Shown: piece by piece, positions 10,812 through 20,254 of the stretch
Position numbering within the stretch: the stretch's first letter is position 1
Layout: every line of letters starts with the position of its first letter
Notes under the pieces: generated by a model
The model's database searches: none
Told to the model about the DNA's origin: nothing
What the model saw: the letters and a program-made list of their open reading frames with translations, nothing else
Source of the DNA: Rhizobium sp. NFR03
GTDB lineage: Bacteria; Pseudomonadota; Alphaproteobacteria; Rhizobiales; Rhizobiaceae
Assembly (NCBI RefSeq): GCF_900111275.1
Contig: NZ_FOGR01000002.1
Span: 744,001-808,000, forward strand
DNA: 64,000 nt
Direction of reading: 5' to 3'
Translations under genes and position numbers: made by a program

Positions 10812-11711
10812 CTATCCGAGCAGCTCGGCCGAGGCGTCGATGACGACCTCGGCGAGCGCCCGGTGATCCGCCGTCCGGCGTGACCGTCCGCGCCAGATGA
10901 GCCCGATCTGCCGCGATGGCTGCGGTTCGGCGAAGGGTACGATGCGCATGCGGCTGCGGCCGCGCTCTTCCTTCACCGCGATCTCCGGAATGAGCGTGAT
11001 ACCCATGCCGTGGCTCACCATCTGCAGCAGCGTCGCCATGGATGTCGCGCCGTAATTCGCCACCCGCCGCCCGGCCGAAGCCCCACACACGGAGAGCGCC
11101 TGATCGCGCAGGCAGTGCCCTTCTTCCAGCAGCAGCAGCCGGTCGATATCCACCTGCGCCTCCGTCATCGGCGACATCAGCACGGTGCGCTCGTCATCCG
11201 CCGTGGCGATCAGAAACCGGTCCCGGAACAGCAGGAGCGTATCCAGCGTCTCCTCGCTCTGCGGCAGTGCCACGATAGCGCAGTCGAGCCGCCCGGCCTT
11301 CACATCATCGACGCAGCCGGACGTCAGCAGTTCACGCAGCTCGATGTCGAGTTTCGGAAACCGCGCCCGCAGCATGGGAATGAGCACCGGCACGAGATAG
11401 GGCGCGACTGTGGGAATAATGCCGAGCCGCAGCCGACCTTCGAGAATGCCCGTGACCTGCCGCGCCCGGTCATAGAGCGCATCGACCGATTGCAGGATGG
11501 CCTGCACCTCCGGCAATAGCGCTTCGCCCTGCCGCGTCAAAAGCGCGCCGGCACGGTTGCGCTCGAAGAGGGCGACGCCGAGGTCCTTTTCCAACTCCGC
11601 AATCTGCGCCGAAAGGGCAGGCTGGCTGACATTGACCATCTCTGCGGCACGGCCGAAGTGGCGCGTGGTCGCGAGGGCATCGAAATAACGCATCTGTCGA
11701 ACAGTGAGCAT
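10812..11711 (-). CDS. oxyR: hydrogen peroxide-sensing LysR regulator OxyR
   Basis: A 299-residue LysR-type activator with an N-terminal winged helix (ALATTRHFGRAAEMVNVSQPALS) and a substrate-binding-like sensor domain. The two redox cysteines of OxyR are present as C200 and C209 in GHCLRDQALSVCG, matching E. coli C199 and C208. Peroxide would oxidise them to a disulfide and switch DNA binding. The gene is divergent from katA across 310 bp, the standard arrangement for OxyR and its catalase target in this group. This makes the assignment much firmer than for most LysR proteins. Confidence 0.94.
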   Translation of the reverse strand: MLTVRQMRYFDALATTRHFGRAAEMVNVSQPALSAQIAELEKDLGVALFERNRAGALLTRQGEALLPEVQAILQSVDALYDRARQVTGILEGRLRLGIIPTVAPYLVPVLIPMLRARFPKLDIELRELLTSGCVDDVKAGRLDCAIVALPQSEETLDTLLLFRDRFLIATADDERTVLMSPMTEAQVDIDRLLLLEEGHCLRDQALSVCGASAGRRVANYGATSMATLLQMVSHGMGITLIPEIAVKEERGRSRMRIVPFAEPQPSRQIGLIWRGRSRRTADHRALAEVVIDASAELLG

Positions 11712-12021
11712 GATCGGATTTTCCTATCGAATTTCACAAGAAATACAATTGGAGATTATCGATCGCAGGTGCGAGAAGAAGATCCGGCTCGGTATCTGAC
11801 GCACGTCGCATTTTCGGCATGTTGAAAGGACAAAACGAGCCTCCGGCCTGAACAGGATGTCCCGGATGGGATGTGCCGAAATGCCGAGCAAGCGAAATTG
11901 GGTGAGTAGCGTCTCGATGGGAGACCTGCACGCCGATCGTGCCGGAGCGCATCAGCGCCCCGGCGATGAACGAGCGGGACCGGCACGGCCGGACCCCGAC
12001 AAGTCCAGACAGGAGGACGAA
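11712..12021. promoter_or_regulatory. divergent oxyR-katA control region
   Basis: These 310 bp hold both promoters. The A+T-rich part closest to oxyR (about 11720-11765) contains CTAT and TATC elements separated by roughly 7-nt steps, which loosely resembles the four-part OxyR site (ATAG-N7-CTAT repeated). The match is partial, so the exact operator is a guess. A strong AGGAGG site at 12011-12016 serves katA. Confidence 0.55.
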
Positions 12022-13518
12022 ATGACTGATCGCCCGACAATGACGACGACCGCCGGCGCACCCGTGCCGGACAACCAGAATTCGCTGACGGCTGGCCCCA
12101 AGGGCGGCATCATGCTCCAGGACTACCAGCTGATCGAAAAGCTGGCCCACCAGAACCGCGAGCGCATTCCGGAACGCGCCGTGCACGCCAAGGGCTGGGG
12201 TGCCTATGGCACGCTGAAGATCACCGGCGACATTTCCAGGTACACCAAGGCTGCCGTGCTTCAGCCGGGTGCGGAAACCCCCATGCTCGCCCGCTTCTCC
12301 ACCGTTGCCGGTGAGCAGGGTGCAGCGGACGCCGAACGCGACGTGCGCGGCTTCGCGCTGAAGTTCTACACCTCGGAAGGCAACTGGGACCTCGTCGGCA
12401 ACAACACGCCCGTGTTCTTCGTCCGCGACCCCTACAAGTTCCCCGACTTCATCCACACCCAGAAGCGCCATCCGAAGACGAACCTGCGCTCGGCAACCGC
12501 CATGTGGGACTTCTGGTCGCTTTCGCCGGAGAGCCTGCACCAGGTCACCATCCTCATGTCCGACCGCGGCTGTCCGACCTCGCCGTTGCACATGAACGGC
12601 TACGGCTCGCACACCTTCTCGTTCTGGAACGATGCCGGCGAACGCTACTGGGTGAAGTTCCACTTCAAGACCCAGCACGGCCACAAGTTCTACACGAACG
12701 AGGAGTCCGAGCAGGTCATCGGCAAGACGCGCGAGTCCTATCAGGAAGCGCTGTTCGGCTCGATCGAGGAAGGCAACTATCCGCGCTGGACCGTTCAGGT
12801 TCAGATCATGCCGGAAATGGATGCCGAGAAGACCTCATATAACCCGTTCGACCTGACCAAGGTCTGGCCGCACAGCGAATATCCGCCGATCGAAATCGGC
12901 ACGATGGAGCTGAACCGGAATCCGGAAAACTATTTTGCCGAAGTCGAGAACGCCGCGTTCTCGCCGTCGAACATCGTGCCCGGCATTGCGTTCTCGCCGG
13001 ACAAGATGTTGCAGGCCCGCGTGTTCTCCTATGCCGACGCACACCGTCATCGCCTCGGCACGCATTACGAGCACATCCCGGTCAACCAGCCGAAGAACCC
13101 GGTCCATCACTACCACCGCGATGGCCAGATGAACACGTTCGGCGGCATTCGCACCGGTAACCCGGATGCCTATTACGAGCCCAACTCGTTCAACGGCCCG
13201 GTCGAGCAGCCGGCGGCTGTCGAGCCGCCGCTGCGGATCGACGGCGACATGGCCCGCTTCAACCACCGCGACGGCAACAATGACTACGTTCAGGTGACGG
13301 CGCTGTTCAACCTGTTCGACGCCGACCAGAAGGCTCGCCTCTACTCCAACATCGCAGCCGCGATGGGCGGCGTCCCCGGCTATATCGTCGAGCGCCAGCT
13401 CGGCCACTTCAAGCTGGTTCATCCCGATTACGAAGCCGGCGTTCGCGCCGCACTCAACAAGGCGCATGGCTACAAGGCCGACACCATCAGCGCCGACCAG
13501 CCGGCTGCCGCCGAATAA
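12022..13518 (+). CDS. katA: monofunctional heme catalase
   Basis: The enzyme splits hydrogen peroxide to water and oxygen using heme b. The 498 residues fit a small-subunit (clade 3) catalase. The distal His55 lies in [13 protein letters not shown], the active-site Asn128 in [11 protein letters not shown], and the proximal heme Tyr in [14 protein letters not shown]. The ATG at 12022 follows AGGAGG by 5 nt and starts a normal catalase N-terminus. The frame is open further upstream, but that part covers the control region. Divergent from oxyR, so peroxide induction through OxyR is likely. A strong terminator follows. Confidence 0.97.
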   Translation: MTDRPTMTTTAGAPVPDNQNSLTAGPKGGIMLQDYQLIEKLAHQNRERIPERAVHAKGWGAYGTLKITGDISRYTKAAVLQPGAETPMLARFSTVAGEQGAADAERDVRGFALKFYTSEGNWDLVGNNTPVFFVRDPYKFPDFIHTQKRHPKTNLRSATAMWDFWSLSPESLHQVTILMSDRGCPTSPLHMNGYGSHTFSFWNDAGERYWVKFHFKTQHGHKFYTNEESEQVIGKTRESYQEALFGSIEEGNYPRWTVQVQIMPEMDAEKTSYNPFDLTKVWPHSEYPPIEIGTMELNRNPENYFAEVENAAFSPSNIVPGIAFSPDKMLQARVFSYADAHRHRLGTHYEHIPVNQPKNPVHHYHRDGQMNTFGGIRTGNPDAYYEPNSFNGPVEQPAAVEPPLRIDGDMARFNHRDGNNDYVQVTALFNLFDADQKARLYSNIAAAMGGVPGYIVERQLGHFKLVHPDYEAGVRAALNKAHGYKADTISADQPAAAE

Positions 13519-13544
13519 TCGGCGTCAAGCGTTTGGTATCGAGG

Positions 13545-13577
13545 AACCGGGGGCGGAAATGCTCCCGGTTTTTTTAT
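13545..13577 (+). terminator. rho-independent terminator of katA
   Basis: AACCGGGGGC pairs with GCTCCCGGTT (one G-T pair) around a short loop, followed by a run of seven T. It lies 26 nt after the katA stop. Confidence 0.85.
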
Positions 13578-13600
13578 TCTCATCCCGCGGCGTCAACGCC

Positions 13601-14998
13601 TCAGGCATGCTCCACCGCCGCCGCCGCGACAGCCGCTTCCGCGCTGGCCTCCGCCTCGCTCTTCACGCCATTGAAGAACGCATTAAGAGTGACCGAAACG
13701 ATCGCCGCCAGCAGGATGCCGGACTCCAGAAGCGGGTGCAGGTCGTGCGGCAGGGCCTTGAAGAAGGTGGGCGCGACAATCGGGATCATGCCGAAACCGA
13801 CGGAAATCGCGACGACGAAAAGGTTGTTGGCATTGGTGCGGAAATCCACCGTTGCGAGGATACGCGCGCCCGTGGCGGCGACCATGCCGAACATGACGAG
13901 CCCAGCGCCCCCCAGCACCACCTGCGGCACGGCTTCCACCAGCGCCGCCATCTTCGGCAGGAGGCCGAGCACGATGAGGATGCCGCCGCCGGCCACGGTG
14001 ACCCAGCGGCTGCGCACCCCGGTCACGCCGACGAGACCCACGTTCTGCGAGAATGACGTGTAGGGGAAGGTATTGAAAATCCCTCCGATCAGCGTCCCCA
14101 GGCCATCGGCGCGCAGGCCGCGCGTCAGAGCTTCACGGTCGATCTTCCGCCCGGTGATGTCGCCGAGCGCCAGGAACATGCCGAGCGATTCGATCATCAC
14201 CACGATCATGACGATGCACATGGTGATCGACGGGATAAGATGGAACTGCGGCATTCCGAAATGGAACGGCAGGATGATGCCGACCCAGGCGGCCTGTCCG
14301 ACCTTGTCGAAATGCATCATGCCGAGCGCGCCCGCCAGCACACAGCCGGCGACGATGCCGAGGAGAACCGCGATGTTGCGGGCAAAGCCGGATGCAAAGC
14401 GCAGCAAAGCGAGGATGACGAGGAGCACGAAGAAGGCGACGCCGAGCCCCGGCAGCTGCGCATAGTTCGGGTTCGCAAAGGTGCCGGGCACGCCATCGAC
14501 CATCTTCATCATCGTCGGCTGGCCGCCACCGGCCCAGTTGATGCCGACGCGCATCAGGGAAAGCCCGATGACGAGAATGATGGTGCCGGTCACGACGGGC
14601 GGAAACAGCGGCAGCAGGCGCGAGATGAACGGCGCGACGAGAATGCCGAAGAGGCCCGCGACGATGACCGAGCCGAAGATGCCGAGCAGACCCACATCCG
14701 GCGCGTTCGCCATCGAGAGCATCGGCCCGAGCGAGGCGAAGGTCACGCCCATCATCACCGGCAGACGAATGCCGATGCCGGGAAAGCCGAAGCACTGGAT
14801 GAGCGTGGCGATGCCGCAGGCAAAGAGATCCGCACTGATGAGGAAGGCGACCTCCTCCGGCGAAAGATTGAGCGCGCGGCCGACGATCAGCGGCACCGCG
14901 ACGGCGCCCGCATACATGACAAGCACATGTTGCAGCGCCAGCGGCGCGAGAAGGGTGGGAGCAAGCTTCTGGTCGACGGGATGGATTGAGGCGCTCAA
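13601..14998 (-). CDS. NCS2-family xanthine/uracil permease
   Basis: A 465-residue inner-membrane nucleobase:cation symporter with about 12-14 hydrophobic helices. The NAT/NCS2 signature QNVGLVGVTGVRSR is present, and the N-terminus has the usual ALQHVLVMYAGAVAVPL helix. It is closest in style to xanthine or uric acid permeases, but the exact purine cannot be read from the sequence. The start appears to be a TTG at 14998. No ATG lies in frame before the upstream stop, and a GGAG sits 7 nt ahead. The C-terminus is Ala/Glu-rich. A 396-bp leader separates it from the LysR gene on the same strand. Confidence 0.92.
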   Translation of the reverse strand: MSASIHPVDQKLAPTLLAPLALQHVLVMYAGAVAVPLIVGRALNLSPEEVAFLISADLFACGIATLIQCFGFPGIGIRLPVMMGVTFASLGPMLSMANAPDVGLLGIFGSVIVAGLFGILVAPFISRLLPLFPPVVTGTIILVIGLSLMRVGINWAGGGQPTMMKMVDGVPGTFANPNYAQLPGLGVAFFVLLVILALLRFASGFARNIAVLLGIVAGCVLAGALGMMHFDKVGQAAWVGIILPFHFGMPQFHLIPSITMCIVMIVVMIESLGMFLALGDITGRKIDREALTRGLRADGLGTLIGGIFNTFPYTSFSQNVGLVGVTGVRSRWVTVAGGGILIVLGLLPKMAALVEAVPQVVLGGAGLVMFGMVAATGARILATVDFRTNANNLFVVAISVGFGMIPIVAPTFFKALPHDLHPLLESGILLAAIVSVTLNAFFNGVKSEAEASAEAAVAAAAVEHA

Positions 14999-15394
14999 TG
15001 GATCGCTCCGCTACGGCATGGCCAGTCCGCAAGCGCCGATACGCCTGCGGGAAGCCATGCACCGGTTTCAAGATCCGCAGCACGGATGCCCTGAAGGGCA
15101 ACGCCATGCTTCGGACAGGCTCGAATGTGCGATCAGGGTTCGACTGTCCGGCCTATCAGAGCCCGCATCGCCCTTTGGCCGCGCGGTTCCCATACCCTCA
15201 AGGCTCATCCGCCCTGTGGCCGATGCATCCTGAAGATGCCGTTACTCCCGTCTTCCCGATTCCATGTCTGCTGAAAGCGTGGTGTCGGAAACCGCTGGCG
15301 GCTCCGATGACGGGCAGTATGGCGCACCCTCGGGAGTGCGTCCAGCGGTTGATTGAAGAGGTGTAAATATCTTTGCGAGAGAGGCTTCGAGCGC
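14999..15394. other. 396-bp region between LysR gene and permease
   Basis: No gene is supported here. A 126-codon plus-strand frame (14986-15366) overlaps the permease start and looks like chance. On the minus strand the DNA would be a long leader for the permease mRNA. It contains a hairpin (15325-15345, GCGCACCCTCGGGAGTGCG) that may end the LysR transcript, and other GC-rich dyads. I could not match it to a known purine riboswitch. Confidence 0.4.
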
Positions 15395-16345
15395 CTACCA
15401 GCCGGACAGCAGCTGTCCCTGCCGCGCGCGGGGGAGGCGCGAGAGACCTTTGAGATCGCCGTCCAGATCGTCGCCCACCACCTGCGGTGTGATATTGTCG
15501 AGGCAGGCGGTGATGTGGTTGCTGATGGCGGTCGACAGGGACGGGGAGAGACCCGGCCGTTTCATGATGCCGATCTGCACCGGGGCGAGTGCGGGAAAAC
15601 CATCCGCCTGCGTCAGCACTTTCATGCCGCTGCGCAGCGCCGATTCCGGCAGCACGGAAACAGCCATGCCGGCAAGGACGGCGGCCGCAACGACGGTGGA
15701 CGACCAGCTGGTGAACAGGATGTTGTATTCCTTGCCGGTCGCGTCCAGCGCCGAGCACGCGGCCTGCCGCCAGTGGCAGTCGCGCTTGCCGACGGCCAGC
15801 GGCACCGAGGCGTTTTCGGGCAACGGGTGGTTCGCCGAACTGACCCAGCAGAGCGGCTCCGTGCGCACGACATCGGACGCGCGGGTGCGGGGATTGTGGG
15901 TCACGAGCGCGATATCGAGTTCGCCGCGCGCCATCTTCTCGGCCAGATCCACCGAGGGCTCGCAGACGATGAACAGTTCGACATTCGGATGCGTCTTGGC
16001 AAAGCGGACGATGATCTCCGGCATGTAGCGGTCGGCGTAATCGTCCGGCGTGCCGATGCGCAGCGTTCCCTCAAGCCGGTTGTCGTCGAAGGCTGCGATG
16101 GCCTCGTTGTTGAGGCGGATCATGCGGCGAGCGTAGTTCAGCAGCTTTTCGCCCTCAGTGGTCAGCCGGTTGCCGCGCCCGTCTTTTGCGAAGAGGGCTT
16201 TGCCGATCTTCTCCTCCAATCGCCGCATCTGCATCGACACCGCCGATTGCGTCTTGAAGACCCGCTCAGCCGCTCGGGTAAAGCTTCCCGTGTCGGCAAT
16301 GGCGACGAATGTCTGGAGCTGGTCGAGGTCGAGAGGAGCGGCCAT
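15395..16345 (-). CDS. LysR-family transcriptional regulator (LrhA-like)
   Basis: A 316-residue LysR-type regulator. The winged helix near the N-terminus reads FVAIADTGSFTRAAERVFKTQSAVSMQMRRLE, which with KTQSAVS resembles the LrhA/HexA branch more than OxyR or metabolic LysRs. The sensor domain contains GTPDDYADRYMPEII. The ligand is unknown. It is divergent from a DUF1127 gene across 194 bp, and that gene is the most obvious target. It also lies upstream of the purine permease on the same strand, but the gap is long. Confidence 0.88.
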   Translation of the reverse strand: MAAPLDLDQLQTFVAIADTGSFTRAAERVFKTQSAVSMQMRRLEEKIGKALFAKDGRGNRLTTEGEKLLNYARRMIRLNNEAIAAFDDNRLEGTLRIGTPDDYADRYMPEIIVRFAKTHPNVELFIVCEPSVDLAEKMARGELDIALVTHNPRTRASDVVRTEPLCWVSSANHPLPENASVPLAVGKRDCHWRQAACSALDATGKEYNILFTSWSSTVVAAAVLAGMAVSVLPESALRSGMKVLTQADGFPALAPVQIGIMKRPGLSPSLSTAISNHITACLDNITPQVVGDDLDGDLKGLSRLPRARQGQLLSGW

Positions 16346-16366
16346 GGGAGTGCCTATAAGTTTGTT

Positions 16367-16406
16367 TGATCAATACCATTAGAAACATTCGTTGGACTGA
16401 TCAATA
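16367..16406. promoter_or_regulatory. direct repeats in LysR/DUF1127 divergent region
   Basis: TGATCAATA occurs at 16367-16375 and again at 16398-16406, 31 bp apart or close to three helical turns. TGATCA is itself palindromic. The repeats lie in an A+T-rich patch near the LysR start codon. They are candidate binding sites for the LysR protein, which is inference only. Confidence 0.45.
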
Positions 16407-16539
16407 TCGATTTGCGAATGTCGGGCTGCAAAGAGCATCCCACAACACCCGCTGCGCCAATGCTTCGGTCAACCCCCACCCAGCCTGCATCCCTCGGGGA
16501 TGCGGACGTCCTACCCGTGCCTTTTCAGGAGCTAAGCCC

Positions 16540-16830
16540 ATGCGCACGCCAGATACCGCCCTTGATTTTACCCTTGCCGGCAAGCCGGCTGTGCTGCGCC
16601 TGTCTGCGCTGACGCAGGGTCTCGTGACGGTCTGGCGCCTCCTCAAGAACCGCCGCGCCGCAGGCCATCTGCATGATCTCGACGACCGGCAGCTCGCCGA
16701 TATCGGCCTTAGCCGGCATGATGTGCGGGACGCGACCATGTCGGCCTTCTTCGAGGATCCGAGCCGGCATTTGACAAAGGCCGCGCGTGAGCGCGCCAAC
16801 AGCTATTACCGGGATGTCCGCACCCGCTGA
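16540..16830 (+). CDS. DUF1127 family small protein
   Basis: A 96-residue protein whose C-terminal half is the DUF1127 pattern: a short helix followed by HDLDDRQLADIGLSRHDVR. DUF1127 proteins are common in rhizobia and enterics. Some, such as YjiS-like and small Arg-rich forms, affect phosphate, RNA turnover or virulence regulation, but no single function is set. The ATG at 16540 follows AGGAG. The gene is divergent from a LysR regulator, an arrangement that often means direct control. A strong terminator follows. Confidence 0.88.
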   Translation: MRTPDTALDFTLAGKPAVLRLSALTQGLVTVWRLLKNRRAAGHLHDLDDRQLADIGLSRHDVRDATMSAFFEDPSRHLTKAARERANSYYRDVRTR

Positions 16831-16994
16831 CACCTGACGCCACCGCCTGAACCGCTGCCCCGAATACGGGCCGGAAAGACGGGGCAAGCCTCTTTGGTGC
16901 TGCGTGCTCTCCCCGGGCATACGGCGCCCGGATGATGCGGCCGCTCGCATCATTCGCGTTCCCCGCAGGGTCATAGCCAACAACCCTGCCGCTT

Positions 16995-17033
16995 GCCCGG
17001 CGCTCCGACCTGTTCGGCGCCGGGCTTTTTTAT
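16995..17033 (+). terminator. rho-independent terminator
   Basis: GCCCGGCGC (16995-17003) pairs with GCGCCGGGC (17017-17025), followed by TTTTTTA. It lies about 165 nt past the DUF1127 stop and just before the convergent DUF937 gene, so it may serve both. Confidence 0.8.
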
Positions 17034-17049
17034 GTTTGCAAACTGTCCG

Positions 17050-17892
17050 TCAGCCCTTGGGCTGGAATGGCCTGAAAAGACCGTCGATCGCCTTCTGATA
17101 TTCCTTCTGCGCCTCGATGCCGCTGTCGAACATGGTGTTGAACATATCGACGACAGGAGCCTTTGGCGCCTCGGCCGGTTTCGCTGGGCCCTGACTCTGG
17201 CCCTGACTCTGACCTTGGGACGATGCCATGCTCATCATGTCCTGAAAGGCCTTCATGAAAGGATTGCCGGCAAACATATCCGGTGCGGCCTGTGGCTTTT
17301 CCGGGGTCTTCGCAGGCGTGAAGAAGGCCTGCATCGTTTGGGTGAACGGATTGTCGAAGGGGTTGGGCATCGCCGGCGGCTCCTTCTTGCGCGCAAGGCC
17401 GATCGCCTCCAGCCAGGTCTGCATCGCCGGGCCGAAGGGGTTGTCTCCGAAGGAGGTCGGCGCGCTCATCTGTCCGGTCGCCTGCTTGAACAGCCCGCCC
17501 ATGATGGCGCTCGCCACCACCGGCAGCATCTGACGGTAGATGTCCTGCCCGATGCCGGTCAGCTGCGCGGCTTGCGCCGCCACGGCGCCGGACATGTCCG
17601 TCGAACCGAAGATCTGCCCCAGCGCCGCCTGTCCGTCGGCCAGCCCCTGCGGCGTGAAGGCCTTGGTCATGTCCTCGAAATACTTGGCATAGCCGCCGCT
17701 GCTCATGGACGCGAGAAACGTGCCGAAATCGTAGGGATTGGCGGCATTGGTCTTCAGTCCGGCGGAAAAGGCGGGCATCAGGGCTGCCGTCGCCTTGGCC
17801 ATCTGCTCCTGCGCCAGCCCGAACTGCTGCGCCATGACATCCATGGCACGCCCGTTCTGCGCCTGCATCATCATGTCGAATAGGGGGATCAT
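17050..17892 (-). CDS. DUF937-type hypothetical protein
   Basis: The 280-residue product is rich in Met, Gln, Ala and Pro and contains a central segment (YRQMLPVVASAIMGGLFKQATG) typical of DUF937-like proteins of unknown function. The C-terminal third is Pro/Gln-rich and includes a short GQSQGQSQGP repeat. There is no signal peptide or clear membrane span. I chose the ATG at 17892 because it follows AAGGAT. The upstream part of the open frame overlaps the end of gshA in another frame and is not protein-like. It follows gshA on the same strand with 97 bp between. Confidence 0.75.
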   Translation of the reverse strand: MIPLFDMMMQAQNGRAMDVMAQQFGLAQEQMAKATAALMPAFSAGLKTNAANPYDFGTFLASMSSGGYAKYFEDMTKAFTPQGLADGQAALGQIFGSTDMSGAVAAQAAQLTGIGQDIYRQMLPVVASAIMGGLFKQATGQMSAPTSFGDNPFGPAMQTWLEAIGLARKKEPPAMPNPFDNPFTQTMQAFFTPAKTPEKPQAAPDMFAGNPFMKAFQDMMSMASSQGQSQGQSQGPAKPAEAPKAPVVDMFNTMFDSGIEAQKEYQKAIDGLFRPFQPKG

Positions 17893-17989
17893 CGTCTCAT
17901 CCTTGTTGCAGGCAGCGCTTCGGGCTGCACTATAACGCGAAAAAGACGTTAGGAAATTGCTTTCTGCGGAGCGCTGCGGGCGCCTTCGC

Positions 17990-19369
17990 TCAGTAAGCGT
18001 AATCCTTGAACACCGGCTCGACCGAGCCATTCCAGCGGCCGCTGTAAAGGGACAGCATTTCCTGCGCGAGCGTGGTGCCACGGGCGACCACCTCATCGAG
18101 CGGCGCGAGAAAATGCGTCTCATCAACGCCTTCGCCGTTCAGCCGGTTGCGCGCCTTGAGCCCCGCGCGGGATACCGAGAGCACGTCGCGGGCGATCTCG
18201 CCGAGCTTGCGGCCTCGCACCGTGGCATCCAGCCCCTGTGCCGGAACCGCATCGCGCAGCGCGATGACGTCCTCGTAGGTCCAGTCCTTCACCAGTTCCG
18301 CGGCACTCGCAAGAGCGGCATCGTCATAAAGCAGGCCGACCCAGAAGGCCGGCAAGGCACAGATGCGCCGCCAGGGCCCGCCATCCGCGCCGCGCATTTC
18401 CAGGAACCGCTTCAGGCGTACGTCGGGAAACAGGGTCGAGAGATGGTTGGTCCAGTCGCCCATATTGGGCTCCCAGTCGGCAAGCTCACCCTTCAGCGCG
18501 CCGCCCATGAACTGGCGGAACGTTACGTGCGTGCAGTCATGGTAGCGGCCGTCGCGCACGACGAAATACATCGGGGCATCCAGCGCCCACTCGACATATT
18601 GCTCGAAGCGGAAGTTGCCGGTCAGCGCTTGCGGCAGCACGCCGGCGCGCTGGTTATCGGTGTCCCGCCAGATCTCGCCGCGCCACGATTGCAGCCCGTT
18701 CGGCCTGCCCTCGGTAAAGGGCGAGCTGGCAAACAGCGCGGTCGCCAGCGGCTGCAGCTTCAGCGACACCTGCATCTTGGCGGCCATGTCGGCTTCGGAG
18801 GAGAAATCGAGGTTCACCTGGATCGTGCAGGTCCGGTACATCATGTCGAGGCCCTGGCTCCCGACCTTCGGCATGTAGCGCGTCATGATGTCGTAGCGCG
18901 ACTTCGGCATGCGCGGCGTTTCCGCCAGCGTCCACTTCGGGCTGCCGCCGATGCCGAGAAAACGGATGCCGAGCGGCTCGGCGATGTCGCGCAGCACCGC
19001 CAGATGGGTGTTGGATTCCTTGCAGGTCTCGTGCAGCGTCTCCACCGGCGCACCGGACAATTCGAACTGTCCGCCCGGCTCCAGCGAGATCGCGCCGCGG
19101 CCGGTGGGTTCCACGAGGCCGATGAGGTGCCCGGCATCGATGATCGGCTCCCAGCCGGTCTTCTCCTGCATGCCTTCCAGAAGCGTCAGGATCCCGGCAT
19201 CGCCGGCATAGGGTACGGGGCTATTGTCGGCGGTGTAGAACACGAACTTCTCGTGCTCGGTGCCGATGCGGAAGGCCTCTTTCGGCTTGTTGCCGCCCGC
19301 CAGATATTCGGTCAACTCGGAAACGGAGGTCACCGGGGTCTGGTCGGTGGTATCGCGGGCCATGGGCAT
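17990..19369 (-). CDS. gshA: glutamate-cysteine ligase (plant/alphaproteobacterial type)
   Basis: The enzyme joins glutamate and cysteine using ATP, the first step of glutathione synthesis. The 459 residues match the plant-type family rather than E. coli GshA. Typical segments are RIGTEHEKF, GRGAISLEPGGQFELSG, and MYRTCTIQVNLDF. The start could be the ATG at 19369 or the in-frame ATG 6 nt later. Glutathione made here would serve the GST and MAPEG proteins in this window. The gene is monocistronic or leads into the DUF937 gene. Confidence 0.96.
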   Translation of the reverse strand: MPMARDTTDQTPVTSVSELTEYLAGGNKPKEAFRIGTEHEKFVFYTADNSPVPYAGDAGILTLLEGMQEKTGWEPIIDAGHLIGLVEPTGRGAISLEPGGQFELSGAPVETLHETCKESNTHLAVLRDIAEPLGIRFLGIGGSPKWTLAETPRMPKSRYDIMTRYMPKVGSQGLDMMYRTCTIQVNLDFSSEADMAAKMQVSLKLQPLATALFASSPFTEGRPNGLQSWRGEIWRDTDNQRAGVLPQALTGNFRFEQYVEWALDAPMYFVVRDGRYHDCTHVTFRQFMGGALKGELADWEPNMGDWTNHLSTLFPDVRLKRFLEMRGADGGPWRRICALPAFWVGLLYDDAALASAAELVKDWTYEDVIALRDAVPAQGLDATVRGRKLGEIARDVLSVSRAGLKARNRLNGEGVDETHFLAPLDEVVARGTTLAQEMLSLYSGRWNGSVEPVFKDYAY

Positions 19370-19507
19370 CGTCTCGGTAACGGAGAAACCCGGCCGGATA
19401 GCAGGGTATGAGAGCAGCTATGATGGGCTGATTGAACCGCTTTCAGATGCGGTGCAAGCAAAAATATTTCAACCTTGCTTTCAAAATTAAGCGGGGCCTG
19501 TGCTGTT

Positions 19508-20245
19508 TCAGCGCCAGTCGCCGAGCGTGGCCTGGATGATCGCCATGGCGGCGACGGCCGCCGTGTCCGCTCTCAGGATGCGCGGCCCGAGGGGGATTGC
19601 GGTCACGAAGTCGAGCCCGCGCAAAAGGCCTCGTTCGACTTCCGAAAACCCGCCTTCCGGGCCGACCAGCAGCGCAAACCGGTCGTCCGTCAGACCGCGC
19701 AACACCGGCAGCGGATTGTCACCGGCATCGCCCTCGTCGCAGAAGAGGATGCGGCGGTCGCCAGGCCACGTCTCCAGCAGCGTTTCAAGCCGCATCGGCT
19801 CGCGCACATCGGGCACCGCCAGCACACCGCATTGCTCGGCGGCCTCGATGACGTTGGCCTGCAAGCGCTCCAGGCTGGTAATGCGCCCCTGCACATGCTG
19901 CGTCATCACCGGCTGCAAGAGACCCGCACCCATCTCCACTGCCTTCTGCACGAGATAGTCGAGCCGTCCCACCTTCAGCGGCGCGAAAAGATAGTGAAGA
20001 TCGGGCAGGGGAGACTGCGGCCGCGTCTGCTCCTTCGGCATCAGCGTCATGCGCTTTCGCGTGGGCAGGCAAATCTCCGCCCGCCACTCGCCGTCGCGTC
20101 CGTTGAACAGCAGCAGGTCGCGGCCTTCCTCCATGCGCAGCACGTTGGCAAGATAATTGAACTGATCCTTCGTGGCTTCCACCGCGACATCGGGTGCAAG
20201 ATCCGACTCGACGAACAGGCGCTGCATGCGAAAATTGGCTCTCAT
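19508..20245 (-). CDS. rsmE: 16S rRNA (uracil1498-N3)-methyltransferase RsmE
   Basis: A SPOUT-class SAM-dependent enzyme that methylates N3 of U1498 in 16S rRNA. The 245 residues carry the family motifs [12 protein letters not shown] and [12 protein letters not shown], which form the trefoil knot where SAM binds. The N-terminal PUA-like part contains FNGRDGEW. The gene lies 9 nt after the Pit transporter on the same strand, so the two may be co-transcribed. Confidence 0.96.
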   Translation of the reverse strand: MRANFRMQRLFVESDLAPDVAVEATKDQFNYLANVLRMEEGRDLLLFNGRDGEWRAEICLPTRKRMTLMPKEQTRPQSPLPDLHYLFAPLKVGRLDYLVQKAVEMGAGLLQPVMTQHVQGRITSLERLQANVIEAAEQCGVLAVPDVREPMRLETLLETWPGDRRILFCDEGDAGDNPLPVLRGLTDDRFALLVGPEGGFSEVERGLLRGLDFVTAIPLGPRILRADTAAVAAMAIIQATLGDWR

Positions 20246-20254
20246 GACGCGGTT

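Noticed and set aside
14986..15366. 126-codon plus-strand frame between LysR gene and permease
   Set aside because: It overlaps the permease start, has no good ribosome binding site and no protein-like features.
17957..19411. 484-codon plus-strand frame over gshA
   Set aside because: Antisense shadow of gshA with Arg/His/Gly-biased composition.
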